A program made the position numbers and the translations under genes. Source: Candidatus Poribacteria bacterium WGA-3G (GTDB taxonomy: Bacteria > Poribacteria > WGA-4E > WGA-3G). From it: DNA of 38,720 bases. The notes beneath the pieces were generated by a model, which saw nothing but the letters and a program-made list of their open reading frames with translations, ran no database searches and was not told the DNA's origin. Below, piece after piece: positions 17,606 through 25,866 of the stretch; positions within the stretch are counted from its first letter, which is position 1; each line of letters starts with the position of its first letter. The DNA lies in contig ASZN01000034.1 of the NCBI GenBank assembly GCA_000406005.1, positions 1 to 38,720 on the forward strand. Direction: 5' to 3'.

Positions 17606-18719
17606 ACTTGCTGGATTTCGACAAGATAATGGTCTTCTTCGAGATTATTATAACGACGTGCGTGTTTTAAACGCTGATATTGATCCAAGTTTCCCCGATG
17701 AGCAACGAGAGTATAATTTCGTCACGGAAGATTTTTTAGGAGATCGAGAAGTATCCGCCGAAAAGTGGATTGCCAAGACCTTACCTCCGGACTTGACGCG
17801 GTATTTGAAGATTGACAATCTCTGTGGAGAACAGGGACCTTGGATACTTTTAAAAGGGTATATAAGCCAGAAAGACGATCAAGCCAATCGTGATATGTTT
17901 TCTTTTTTTCAGGGATTGGTTGTAAAGTCTCAAGAAATTGAGGAAATTGTTGAGATTTTGAAGAAGCAGGAGAAAATAGATATGCATACCCTACCGTTCT
18001 GTCCAGAGGACGGTTACACATACGCAGGAGAGGTCCCGTGGTGTGATACATATCCAGAGAACAGTTGGGAGGAAGTGTCATTAAAAACAGGTACAGTTCT
18101 AGTTCCTGAAGCGCAGCCAGTACTTCTACAGAACGGTGAACCCATATCTAACGAAGATTTACAAGAATTTTTAGACAGTATCAGTGATCTAATTGAAACA
18201 GAGGATCCTTTCGCCAAATTGTTAGGATTCTGGGGTATAGATAGCATCGTGGATCTAATTGAAACAGAGAATTGGGAAATGATTGAAACACAATTGCACA
18301 AGCAAGGCCTTAAGTTGACAACGGAAACGGTCGATGTTGAACAACCAGAATTTCAAACATTTGAGATGTTAGTTCCGGTAAGGGAAAACCACTGGTCGGA
18401 TTCCAGTAGTGCAGCCGTTCCCGGTCGTAGTGTAGCAATTCCAATTCGGCAGATTGCAGAAGCCTTTAGTTTGCATGGGCATCCGCAGAGTTTTGATCTC
18501 TTTGAAAACAATGGTAGACAGGCATCAGCAACTTTTTGCTATGGCGAGGAATGGGGAGAAAGGCAGGATTTCATATATTTAAGGCAAGATTTATTGGAAC
18601 GCTATTTAGCAAAAATAGATGGAGAACTAATTTGGGTGATATGGGGAGAACAAAATGTAATCCCTCGAGATAAAGATACTCCATATAGACTGTTTCATGA
18701 TGCAAAGGTATACCGCTAA
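17580..18719 (+). CDS. C-terminal part of the STAND defence protein, in shifted frame
   Basis: This frame is open from 17493, but the first 29 residues are a shadow of the upstream gene and no ribosome site precedes a start there. Meaningful sequence begins at the A8 run, with KKYSWIAFYELAGFRQDNG and then RVLNADIDPSFPDE. These look like the conserved continuation of STAND/NTPase defence proteins as I remember them (G-K-K-Y-x-W-I-A, then D-I-D-P-S). I therefore read it as the detached C-terminus (about 380 residues) of the preceding gene. It contains a short internal repeat (SDLIETEDPF / VDLIETENWE). It could be a real inactivating mutation, a homopolymer sequencing error, or a slippage site. 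Confidence 0.7.
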   Translation, partial: KYSWIAFYELAGFRQDNGLLRDYYNDVRVLNADIDPSFPDEQREYNFVTEDFLGDREVSAEKWIAKTLPPDLTRYLKIDNLCGEQGPWILLKGYISQKDDQANRDMFSFFQGLVVKSQEIEEIVEILKKQEKIDMHTLPFCPEDGYTYAGEVPWCDTYPENSWEEVSLKTGTVLVPEAQPVLLQNGEPISNEDLQEFLDSISDLIETEDPFAKLLGFWGIDSIVDLIETENWEMIETQLHKQGLKLTTETVDVEQPEFQTFEMLVPVRENHWSDSSSAAVPGRSVAIPIRQIAEAFSLHGHPQSFDLFENNGRQASATFCYGEEWGERQDFIYLRQDLLERYLAKIDGELIWVIWGEQNVIPRDKDTPYRLFHDAKVYR

Positions 18720-18827
18720 CTATGAATTCACCTTCAAAGCGGAGATCACAAAGATAGACGATCTATTCTCACTTCAGATTTTTTTAATTAACCACATACC
18801 TATTGAACTAAACGCGGAAAGACCACA

Positions 18828-20123
18828 ATGAATAAAATGAATTTCCCAGAGCATTGGGATGTGATAAAATTATCAAATCCGCAGCTATTCAGTTTTGAGA
18901 ATGGTATTTGGAAAGGGAAAAAAGGACCATTTGAGGAATGTGCTGTTGTCAGAAATACTAATTTTACCAGCGACGGTTATCTTGACTTAACAGATGTAGC
19001 AGTTTTACCTATAGAACAGCGGCATTTAACGAAGAAAAAACTGAAATGGGGCGATATAATTATTGAACGTTCTGGAGGCGGCCCTGAACAACCCGTTGGT
19101 AGAGTTGTGTTTTTCGATCTCAACGACGGAACATACTGTTTTAGTAATTTCACAAGTCGCTTACGGGTAATTGATAAAAAAACAATATGTCCTACCTACC
19201 TATTTTTCTACCTTCTACACTTTCATGCTTCAGGGCAAACCAGAAAACTACAAAAAAGGACAACCGGAATAAGAAATCTAATTTTTGGAGATTATAAAGA
19301 ATCCAGAATCCTCCTGCCCCCACTGCCCGAACAGCGCGCCATTGCCCACGTCTTACAAACAATCCAAGAGGCAAAGTTTACCCGTCAAAGCGAGATTGCG
19401 TTAGAACGTGAACGCAAAGCAGCGTTGATGGATGTCCTCTTTTCACACGGTACGACGGGTGAACCCCGCAAGCAGACAGAGATTGGCGAGATTCCTGAGA
19501 GTTGGGAGACTACGCGTTTGGCAGAAGCGGTTACATTTACAAAAAAACCGAGGAACTTACGATATTCAGAATACGATAAAATTCCGTTTGTGCCGATGGA
19601 ATTGATCCCAATTGCCAAACTATTTTCTCAAGAATTCATCCTGAAAACAAACGATGAACTAAAGAGCGGAACCTATTTTGAACCTGGCGACATTCTCCTA
19701 CCTAAAATTACGCCATCTTTTGAAAATGGAAAACAGTGTATCATCAAGGAGTTGCCAACACCATTCGGTATTGCGACAACTGAAGTGATTCCAATTCGGG
19801 AAGTGAAAGGCGTTAGTGATATATCCTATCTTTTTTACTACCTATTACTTCCTAATGTTCGCATTTCACTTGCCGGAAAGATGCAAGGTACGACAGGTCG
19901 GCAGCGACTAAGTAAAAACGTACTCGTTAACTTGCAAATACCCCTTCCACCACTCCCCGAACAACGCGCCATTACTGCTGTTTTCCGATCGATTGATGGA
20001 AAAATAGCAGCCCTTGAACGAGAAGTTGAGCATCTGGACGAACTCTTCCACGCCATGCTTGACGAACTTATGACTGGCCAGCGGTCTGCTGTCCCGCTGA
20101 TTGATACTGAGATGGACGTGTGA
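18828..20123 (+). CDS. hsdS: type I restriction-modification specificity subunit (HsdS)
   Basis: 431 residues with the two-fold HsdS plan: target recognition domain 1 (from FPEHWDVIKL, about 1-160), conserved helix 1 starting LPPLPEQRAI (about 163), target recognition domain 2 (from IPESWETTRL, about 223-370), and conserved helix 2, again with LPPLPEQRAI (about 375), then a coiled-coil-like end (DGKIAALEREVEHLDELFHAML). It sets the bipartite DNA target of the HsdM/HsdR complex. Both recognition domains are visibly AT-rich while the two conserved helices are GC-richer, as expected if recognition domains are exchanged. Its leader AGACCACAATGAA is duplicated at 14205-14217. Confidence 0.95.
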   Translation: MNKMNFPEHWDVIKLSNPQLFSFENGIWKGKKGPFEECAVVRNTNFTSDGYLDLTDVAVLPIEQRHLTKKKLKWGDIIIERSGGGPEQPVGRVVFFDLNDGTYCFSNFTSRLRVIDKKTICPTYLFFYLLHFHASGQTRKLQKRTTGIRNLIFGDYKESRILLPPLPEQRAIAHVLQTIQEAKFTRQSEIALERERKAALMDVLFSHGTTGEPRKQTEIGEIPESWETTRLAEAVTFTKKPRNLRYSEYDKIPFVPMELIPIAKLFSQEFILKTNDELKSGTYFEPGDILLPKITPSFENGKQCIIKELPTPFGIATTEVIPIREVKGVSDISYLFYYLLLPNVRISLAGKMQGTTGRQRLSKNVLVNLQIPLPPLPEQRAITAVFRSIDGKIAALEREVEHLDELFHAMLDELMTGQRSAVPLIDTEMDV

Positions 20124-20153
20124 GACATCGGCATTTTTACTAAATTGACAAAC

Positions 20154-20183
20154 TTGACAACTTTTTTGTCAGTATGTTATACT
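20154..20183 (+). promoter_or_regulatory. strong promoter with overlapping palindrome, upstream of hsdR
   Basis: TTGACA (20154-20159), 18-base spacer, TATACT (20178-20183). TGACAA and TTGTCA (20155-20171) form a perfect 6-5-6 inverted repeat across the -35 region, a likely operator. A second TTGACA lies 9 bases upstream (20145). It probably came with the original hicAB module and now drives hsdR. Confidence 0.65.
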
Positions 20184-20351
20184 ATGCACATCCAGTCTTG
20201 GGTTGCACCTCGTCTGACGGCATCTGCCCAACTTGCCAATGATCTTCCTTCAACCAAAAAGGGCAAAGTAACGGTTCCTGACAAGATGAGCAAAGATGTT
20301 CCAAAGGGCACACGCAATAGCGTTCTGAACCAAGCAGGTCTCAAGTCATGA
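20184..20351 (+). pseudogene. decayed HicA toxin
   Basis: The C-terminal half is a textbook HicA end: KKGKVTVPDKMSKDV then PKGTRNSVLNQAGLK. The N-terminal half does not match. The expected helix and the G-S-H-x-Q-Y-x-H segment with the catalytic histidine are replaced by unrelated residues (LTASAQLANDLPST). The predicted transcription start falls near 20190, so the TTG reading from 20145 cannot be used, and no ribosome site precedes the ATG at 20184. It ends in a 4-base ATGA overlap with hsdR, the classic hicA-hicB junction. I read it as an inactive toxin remnant. Confidence 0.7.
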
Positions 20352-23300
20352 AGGATAAACGCATGGAATACGTAGTTATATATGAAAAGGGTGATAACAG
20401 TTATGGTGCTTATGTCCCAGATCTCCCCGGTTGTATCACCGTGGGTGAGACGTTAGAAGAAACCCAAACGTTAATTCAAGAAGCTATCGAATTTCATATT
20501 GAAGGATTACAAGAAGATGGTGAGGAGGTCCCACAACCGTCTTTAAACCTCCCTATTCAGTATGATATTCCAAATCTTGGCATACACAAAGTCGTCGAAA
20601 ACTATGTACACAACGACGACCCTGCTCTCTTTTCATGTAAAGATTCTGCAGGTCATCTTTACCTTGTTACCGTTAGTGAAAACGATCAAAATAAAACATG
20701 GCTTCGTGTTGGAATCTCTAAAGAACGTTTTAATCTTATCCGGTCTGGTGGCATAAACCTTCGGAATGCATTCACCGACAATGAAAATGGCTATTTATCC
20801 CGGATAAAAGTTCCCCATAATGACCCAACACAATCTTCGCCAGAAGTCATCCATCCCAATGAAATCCGTGAGGACATGCTCCCGCTACCGGGTGAACGCC
20901 TCGGACTAAAAACCGAAACACTGCCAGCACTCAGCAGTCCTGAAGAATCTGAAAAATACACCGCACCTGAGGAATACCTCGCTTCCGAACGTTCCGCAGT
21001 ACAGGAGCCAATGCTCAAATACGCCGCTGAAATCGGTTGGCAATCTATTTCACCATCAGAAGCCATGCAAATGCGCGGAGGTGATACCGCCGCACGTTAT
21101 TTCACCGAAGTACTGAAAGCGCAACTCTTGAAACTCAACAAAGGAATCGTAGATGATACTAATTGCGCGGACGTTATGCGGCAACTCGGTCTGCTCAACG
21201 CAACACTTGAGGGAAATCAGGGAGCAATCGCTTGGATGCGCGGTGAAAAGTCAACTTTCGTTGCCAGTGAAAACCGCAACCGCAATGTCACCCTGATTGA
21301 CTTTGAGAACCCCGACAATAACCTGTTCCACGTCACCGATGAATGGGAACAGCAAAACGCAGCGCATCGCAATCGCGCCGATGTGGTGTTCCTGATTAAC
21401 GGCATGCCCGTAGCAGTCGTGGAGACCAAAAATGCTGGCAAACCGGACGGATTAGCACTCGGTGTCGAGCAAATTCGCCGCTACCACACCGAGACACCAG
21501 AGATGTTCACCACCGCACAACTTTTCGGTGTCACACAACTGCTGGACTTCTTCTACGGCGTTACATGGAACGTTACGCGCAAAAACCTGTTCAACTGGAA
21601 AATTGACGAACCCACCAACTACGAGCAGAAAGTCAAAACCTTCTTCGACCGCGATCGCTTCCTGAGGGTCCTACAGCGGTCCATTATCTTCCAGAGCAAA
21701 GACGATCAACTCACCAAGATCGTGTTGCGTCAACACCAGACGCGCGCTGTGGAGAAAGTCATTGAACGGGTTCAGGATCCCAACAAACGGCGCGGGCTTG
21801 TCTGGCATACACAGGGCAGCGGCAAAACCCTCACCATGATAAGCATCGCCGCGCGGCTCTTACGCAGTGGTGAACAGACAGAAAAGCCGACTGTGCTGAT
21901 GGTCGTTGACCGCAACGAACTGGAGAGTCAACTCTTTAGCAACATCACCGGTTACGGCATCACGACGCTTGAGGTTGCACAGAGCAAGGACGATTTGGAA
22001 AGGATTCTATCCTCCGATTATCGCGGTTTGGTCGTGTCAATGATTCATAAATTCGACAAGCGACCTTCAAACCTTAACACCCGTGAAAGCGTGATCGTGT
22101 TGATTGACGAAGCGCACCGCACAACCGGCGGCGATTTCGGGAATTACCTGATGGCTGCTCTCCCCAACGCAACCTACATCGGATTTACCGGCACCCCGAT
22201 TGATAGTCTCTCTAAAGGCGACGGAACTTTTAAGATGTTCGGCATCGACGATGAACGAGGCTATCTCGACAAATACGCCATCTTGGAATCCATTGCGGAC
22301 GGCACGACTGTCCGGTTGAATTACGCGCTCGCGCCGTCAACTTTGTGGGCTGATCGAGAGATATTGGATCAGGAATTTCTTAACCTCACAGACGCTGAAG
22401 GCGTTAGCGACCCCGATGAACTGAACGCAATCCTCGATCGCGCTGTCAACCTGAAAACGATGATGAAAGCACCCAACAGAGTTGAGAAAATCGCTCAGTT
22501 TGTTGCTGAACATTTTCAAGAGACGGTGGAACCGATGGGATTCAAGGCGTTTCTGGTCGGTGTGGATCGCGAGGCGTGCGCACTTTATAAGCAGGCACTG
22601 GATAAGCATTTGCCACCGGCGTATGCTGAAGTCGTCTATTCAACGGACAATCGGGATTCCGCATTGATGAAGACGTATCACCGGACACCGGAGCAAGAGA
22701 AAGATGTCCGTAAGCGGTTCACCAACAAAAACGAACACCCGAAGATTTTAATTGTGACCCAGAAGTTATTGACCGGTTTCGATGCTCCGATCCTCTACTG
22801 CATGTACCTTGATAAACCGATGCGTGACCATCTGTTACTACAAGCAATCGCGCGCGTGAACCGACCTTACGAAGATACGGACGGGTTGGTAAAACCTGCC
22901 GGATTCGTCTTAGATTTTGTCGGTATCTTTGAGCACCTCGAAAAGGCACTCGCCTTCGATTCTAACGAGGTGGAGAGTGTTATCCAGAACATCGATGTCC
23001 TCAAAGAGACGTTTGCAAAACTGATGCGTGAAACCGCGCAGCGATACCTTTCGCTTACCACGGGTTCGGACGATAAAGCGAAAGAGCAGGCAATTGTGAA
23101 TTTTAGGGATAAAGAGACCCGGGAGGCGTTTTTCGCGTTTTTCAAACAGGTACAGAACCTCTACAACATTCTTTCGCCGGATGCCTTCTTACACCCGTTT
23201 ATAGAGGACTATCAGGCACTCGCAATGCTTTATGGATTGATTCGTAACGTCTATTCCGATCGCACCTACGTTGACAAAGAGTTAACCGCCAAGACGCAGC

Positions 23301-23854
23301 GACTCTTACAAGCGCATACGGAAGGCGATCTATTTGAGTTGCCTGATGCTGTTTATGAATTGAACGAGACCACCTTGCGGGAAATAGATCAGAGCGACGC
23401 GTCCGATACGGTTAAAGTTTTGAACTTGGTAAAAATACTGCGTCAGAAGGTAACCGATGAAGGCGAATCAAGCCCGTATTTAATACCACTTGGTGAGCGT
23501 GTAGAAGTTGTCGCAGAGAACTATGAAAATCGTCAGTCAGAGACGCAAGATATTTTGGCTGAGCTTATGAAGTTAGCTGAGGAGGAATCACGCGCAGCAA
23601 GAGAACAGAACCAGATGGGTATGGACCAGAACGCTTATGCGGTTTATACGGTTCTCAGAAATGCTATAGAAGATGTTAACCCAGAACAAGCACAAGCCGT
23701 TGATCAAGTTTTCGCGCGGTTCCCTGATTATCGGTGGGATGACCATCAACAAAGCCAATTGCGGCGTACACTCTATCAAACATTAGAACCCTCAGTTGAT
23801 ATAAGAACCAAAATCGAAATAACAAATGAATTGTTGAGGTTGGAGCGCGTATGA
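20348..23854 (+). CDS. hsdR: type I restriction subunit HsdR with N-terminal HicB antitoxin domain
   Basis: 1168 residues, longer than common HsdR because of an N-terminal extension. Residues about 6-60 (MEYVVIYEKG, YGAYVPDLPGCITVGETLEE, IQEAIEFHIEGLQEDGEEVP) are a HicB-type partial RNase-H fold. About 80-170 is a small domain (ALFSCKDSAGHLYLVTV ... WLRVGISKERF) that I recall as DUF6575-like. HsdR proper follows: nuclease core Asp345 ... E359-T-K361; Walker A QGSGKT (489-494); DEAH (587-590); FTGTP; and helicase motif VI AIARVNRPY. It cuts unmodified DNA after ATP-driven translocation with HsdM/HsdS. AAGGA before the second ATG (20363) may make that the true start. The ATGA overlap with the hicA relic shows how the fusion arose. 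Confidence 0.93.
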   Translation: MKDKRMEYVVIYEKGDNSYGAYVPDLPGCITVGETLEETQTLIQEAIEFHIEGLQEDGEEVPQPSLNLPIQYDIPNLGIHKVVENYVHNDDPALFSCKDSAGHLYLVTVSENDQNKTWLRVGISKERFNLIRSGGINLRNAFTDNENGYLSRIKVPHNDPTQSSPEVIHPNEIREDMLPLPGERLGLKTETLPALSSPEESEKYTAPEEYLASERSAVQEPMLKYAAEIGWQSISPSEAMQMRGGDTAARYFTEVLKAQLLKLNKGIVDDTNCADVMRQLGLLNATLEGNQGAIAWMRGEKSTFVASENRNRNVTLIDFENPDNNLFHVTDEWEQQNAAHRNRADVVFLINGMPVAVVETKNAGKPDGLALGVEQIRRYHTETPEMFTTAQLFGVTQLLDFFYGVTWNVTRKNLFNWKIDEPTNYEQKVKTFFDRDRFLRVLQRSIIFQSKDDQLTKIVLRQHQTRAVEKVIERVQDPNKRRGLVWHTQGSGKTLTMISIAARLLRSGEQTEKPTVLMVVDRNELESQLFSNITGYGITTLEVAQSKDDLERILSSDYRGLVVSMIHKFDKRPSNLNTRESVIVLIDEAHRTTGGDFGNYLMAALPNATYIGFTGTPIDSLSKGDGTFKMFGIDDERGYLDKYAILESIADGTTVRLNYALAPSTLWADREILDQEFLNLTDAEGVSDPDELNAILDRAVNLKTMMKAPNRVEKIAQFVAEHFQETVEPMGFKAFLVGVDREACALYKQALDKHLPPAYAEVVYSTDNRDSALMKTYHRTPEQEKDVRKRFTNKNEHPKILIVTQKLLTGFDAPILYCMYLDKPMRDHLLLQAIARVNRPYEDTDGLVKPAGFVLDFVGIFEHLEKALAFDSNEVESVIQNIDVLKETFAKLMRETAQRYLSLTTGSDDKAKEQAIVNFRDKETREAFFAFFKQVQNLYNILSPDAFLHPFIEDYQALAMLYGLIRNVYSDRTYVDKELTAKTQRLLQAHTEGDLFELPDAVYELNETTLREIDQSDASDTVKVLNLVKILRQKVTDEGESSPYLIPLGERVEVVAENYENRQSETQDILAELMKLAEEESRAAREQNQMGMDQNAYAVYTVLRNAIEDVNPEQAQAVDQVFARFPDYRWDDHQQSQLRRTLYQTLEPSVDIRTKIEITNELLRLERV

Positions 23855-24150
23855 ATGCCAATAAAGCGGATTTGAAAGGGGCAGTCCAACAGTGGGCAGA
23901 CCACATCGGTGTAAAGGTGCGGGAGGTTCACCTGCGTCAGATGCGGCGGAAATGGGCATCTATTTCAACGAATGGACGCCTAACGCTCAACACGGATCTG
24001 CTCAGCCTACCAGAAGCTTTGACGGAATACGTCATTGTCCATGAACTGGTGCATCTGCTCGTCCCGAATCACGGCAAATTGTTTAAAGGTTATATGTCTG
24101 CGTATCTCCCGGATTGGCAGGAGAGACAGGATCGTTTGAGATCGTTTTGA
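23851..24150 (+). CDS. short YgjP/SprT-like zinc metallopeptidase
   Basis: 99 residues starting in an ATGA overlap with hsdR, so translated with it. The zinc site is HELVH (64-68) with a third ligand at His74 in PNHGKLF. The end (LPDWQERQDRLRSF) matches the DUF45/YgjP family, whose members often sit beside type I hsdR genes. Family proteins are usually over 200 residues. This one keeps only the metallopeptidase half, although RQMRRKWASISTNGRLTLN, just before the active site, is also conserved in the family. Its contribution to restriction is not known. Confidence 0.85.
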   Translation: MNANKADLKGAVQQWADHIGVKVREVHLRQMRRKWASISTNGRLTLNTDLLSLPEALTEYVIVHELVHLLVPNHGKLFKGYMSAYLPDWQERQDRLRSF

Positions 24151-24260
24151 TAATTTGAGCGTATCCCTTATCATGGAAATTACACGAATCCCATAAATCA
24201 CAGTTCAGACTTCAACTGCATAGACAGCACGTGGTTGACAACTGAAAACTATCCCTTTGA

Positions 24261-24290
24261 CAGCTGACGGTTTCCGACGGCTGACGGCTA
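24261..24290 (-). repeat. TAGCCGTCAGC-type dispersed repeat
   Basis: Read on the minus strand this gives TAGCCGTCAGCCGTCGG and then CCGTCAGCTG. The same word TAGCCGTCAGC occurs on the plus strand at 25634-25644 and 32706-32716, each time just behind or over a stop codon. The 228-base gap (24151-24378) holds nothing else I can identify. Confidence 0.5.
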
Positions 24291-24378
24291 CTTCATATTT
24301 CCCTTGCACTCTTATCCTATTTTTGATAAAATTGCCGTAAAATTCACTTATAAGTCGAACCATAAAGGATGAAAACGC

Positions 24379-25632
24379 ATGGCACTTCCAAATATGGCAC
24401 GGATTCGGCAGCGGTTTGAGGCACCCGTTCTTACCGACCTCCCCGCAGCGATTCACGCGGAATTAGATCGCATCAACGCCGCCGCTATTGTTAAACCCGG
24501 TGAGACTGTCGCTATCACTGCTGGTAGTCGCGGTGTCGCAAATATCGCGACTGCAGTCAAGGCGACGATTGATTACCTCAAAACGCTCGGCGCGCACCCG
24601 TTTGTCGTTCCAGCGATGGGCAGCCACGGTGGCGCAACCCCTGAAGGACAACGGGGCGTCCTGGAACACTACGGTATCACCGAGGAGACCGTCGGCGCAC
24701 CCGTGAAAGCGACGATGGAGGTCGTGGAACTCGGAAAAACAGCGGACGGTTTGCCGATCTTTATGGATTGGTATGCCGCCGAAGCGGATCACGTTGTCCC
24801 GCTGAACCGCATTAAAGCGCATACAGATTTCAACGGCTCCATCGAAAGCGGTTTGATGAAGATGATGGTGATCGGACTCGGTAAACAGCAGGGTGCTAAC
24901 CTCTATCACCGCGCCTTCTTCCAGTACGGTTTTGAACACGTTATCACTGCAGTCGGCGGCTTTATCCTCGACACCGGCAAGATCGCTTTCGGGTTGGGTC
25001 TGATTGAGAACGCACACGAGGAGACAGCAAAAGCGGTCGCAATGCCTGCCGCGCACCTCCTTCAGACGGAACGCGAACTGCTCGTTGAGGCGAAATCACT
25101 GATGGGACGGCTCCCGTTCGATGAACTCGATCTGCTCATCGTGGATTGGACGGGTAAAAATATCAGCGGCACCGGTATGGATACGAACGTCATCGGCCGG
25201 ATGATGCAGAACTTTGAACCGGAACCCGCGAAACCGGCGATCCTCCGTATATTCGTCCGGGACCTCACCGAAGAGAGCGACGGCAACGCTACCGGTATCG
25301 GACTCGCAGACTTCACGACGACACGTCTTGTAGATAAGGTTGATCGGCACGCGACTTACATGAATGGTATCACTGCCCTCGGACCGCAAAAATCGAAAAT
25401 CCCGTTCTATTACGATACCGACAGTGAAGCGATCGAAATAGCACTCGACACCATCGGTCTCACAGAACCGAAAGATGCACGGGTTATCCGTATTGAGAGT
25501 ACATTGAGATTGACGGAACTCGATATCTCCGAAGTGCTGCTTGAAGATGCGAAACTGCATTCACGGTTAGAGGTAATAGACGAAGCGAAACCGTTTGTGT
25601 TCGACGCTGCAGGCAACCTGCTGCCATTTTAG
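24379..25632 (+). CDS. LarA-like (Lar_N/DUF2088) isomerase-type protein
   Basis: 417 residues, close to the length of nickel-pincer-cofactor lactate racemase (LarA) relatives. The N-terminal part has ETVAITAGSRGVANIA and VPAMGSHGGATPEGQRG, a motif I associate with LarA-superfamily groups of unknown substrate. RIKAHTDFNGSIESGLMKMM supplies conserved Lys/His residues in the region where LarA binds its cofactor. Such enzymes racemise or epimerise 2-hydroxy acids. No larB/C/E cofactor genes are in the window, so activity depends on the rest of the genome. ATG 24379 follows AAAGGATG. A DUF362-type assignment is the main alternative. Confidence 0.65.
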   Translation: MALPNMARIRQRFEAPVLTDLPAAIHAELDRINAAAIVKPGETVAITAGSRGVANIATAVKATIDYLKTLGAHPFVVPAMGSHGGATPEGQRGVLEHYGITEETVGAPVKATMEVVELGKTADGLPIFMDWYAAEADHVVPLNRIKAHTDFNGSIESGLMKMMVIGLGKQQGANLYHRAFFQYGFEHVITAVGGFILDTGKIAFGLGLIENAHEETAKAVAMPAAHLLQTERELLVEAKSLMGRLPFDELDLLIVDWTGKNISGTGMDTNVIGRMMQNFEPEPAKPAILRIFVRDLTEESDGNATGIGLADFTTTRLVDKVDRHATYMNGITALGPQKSKIPFYYDTDSEAIEIALDTIGLTEPKDARVIRIESTLRLTELDISEVLLEDAKLHSRLEVIDEAKPFVFDAAGNLLPF

Positions 25633-25651
25633 ATAGCCGTCAGCGGTCAGT

Positions 25652-25800
25652 ACGCGTCGCGAGCATAGCTCGCTCCTACCCAAGAGGAAAGGAAGAGCGC
25701 GAGCACAGCTCGCTCCTACCCAAGAGGAAAGGAAGAGCGCGAGCACAGCTCGCTCCTACCCAAGAGCAGATGGTCACGGATAGCGGAAAGGAAGATCGCG
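25652..25800 (-). repeat. REP-like palindrome array, 40-bp period
   Basis: Three copies of a 40-base unit have GAGCnnAGCTCGCTCCTACC starting at 25661, 25701 and 25741. GCGAGC and GCTCGC pair around a 3-base loop. The minus strand reads GGTAGGAGCGAGC then TGTGCTCGC, i.e. a GTAGG head followed by a palindrome, much like REP elements served by RAYT transposases. A decayed fourth end (GATCGCGAGCGAC) follows at 25793. The rest of the 234-base gap holds only the TGCTTGGGT motif at 25807. Confidence 0.7.
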
Positions 25801-25866
25801 AGCGACAAGAAACACCCAAGCAAAAACACTCGCTCTTACAGTGTAAAGGTTTTTTGGAAACACAGG

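Noticed and set aside
20145..20183. TTG at 20145 as start of the small HicA-like gene
   Set aside because: It lies inside the -35/-10 region of a strong promoter, upstream of the expected transcription start.
25652..25800. CRISPR array
   Set aside because: Whole 40-bp units repeat without unique spacers; the units are palindromic, REP-like. The 89-bp array at 36812 fails for the same reason.
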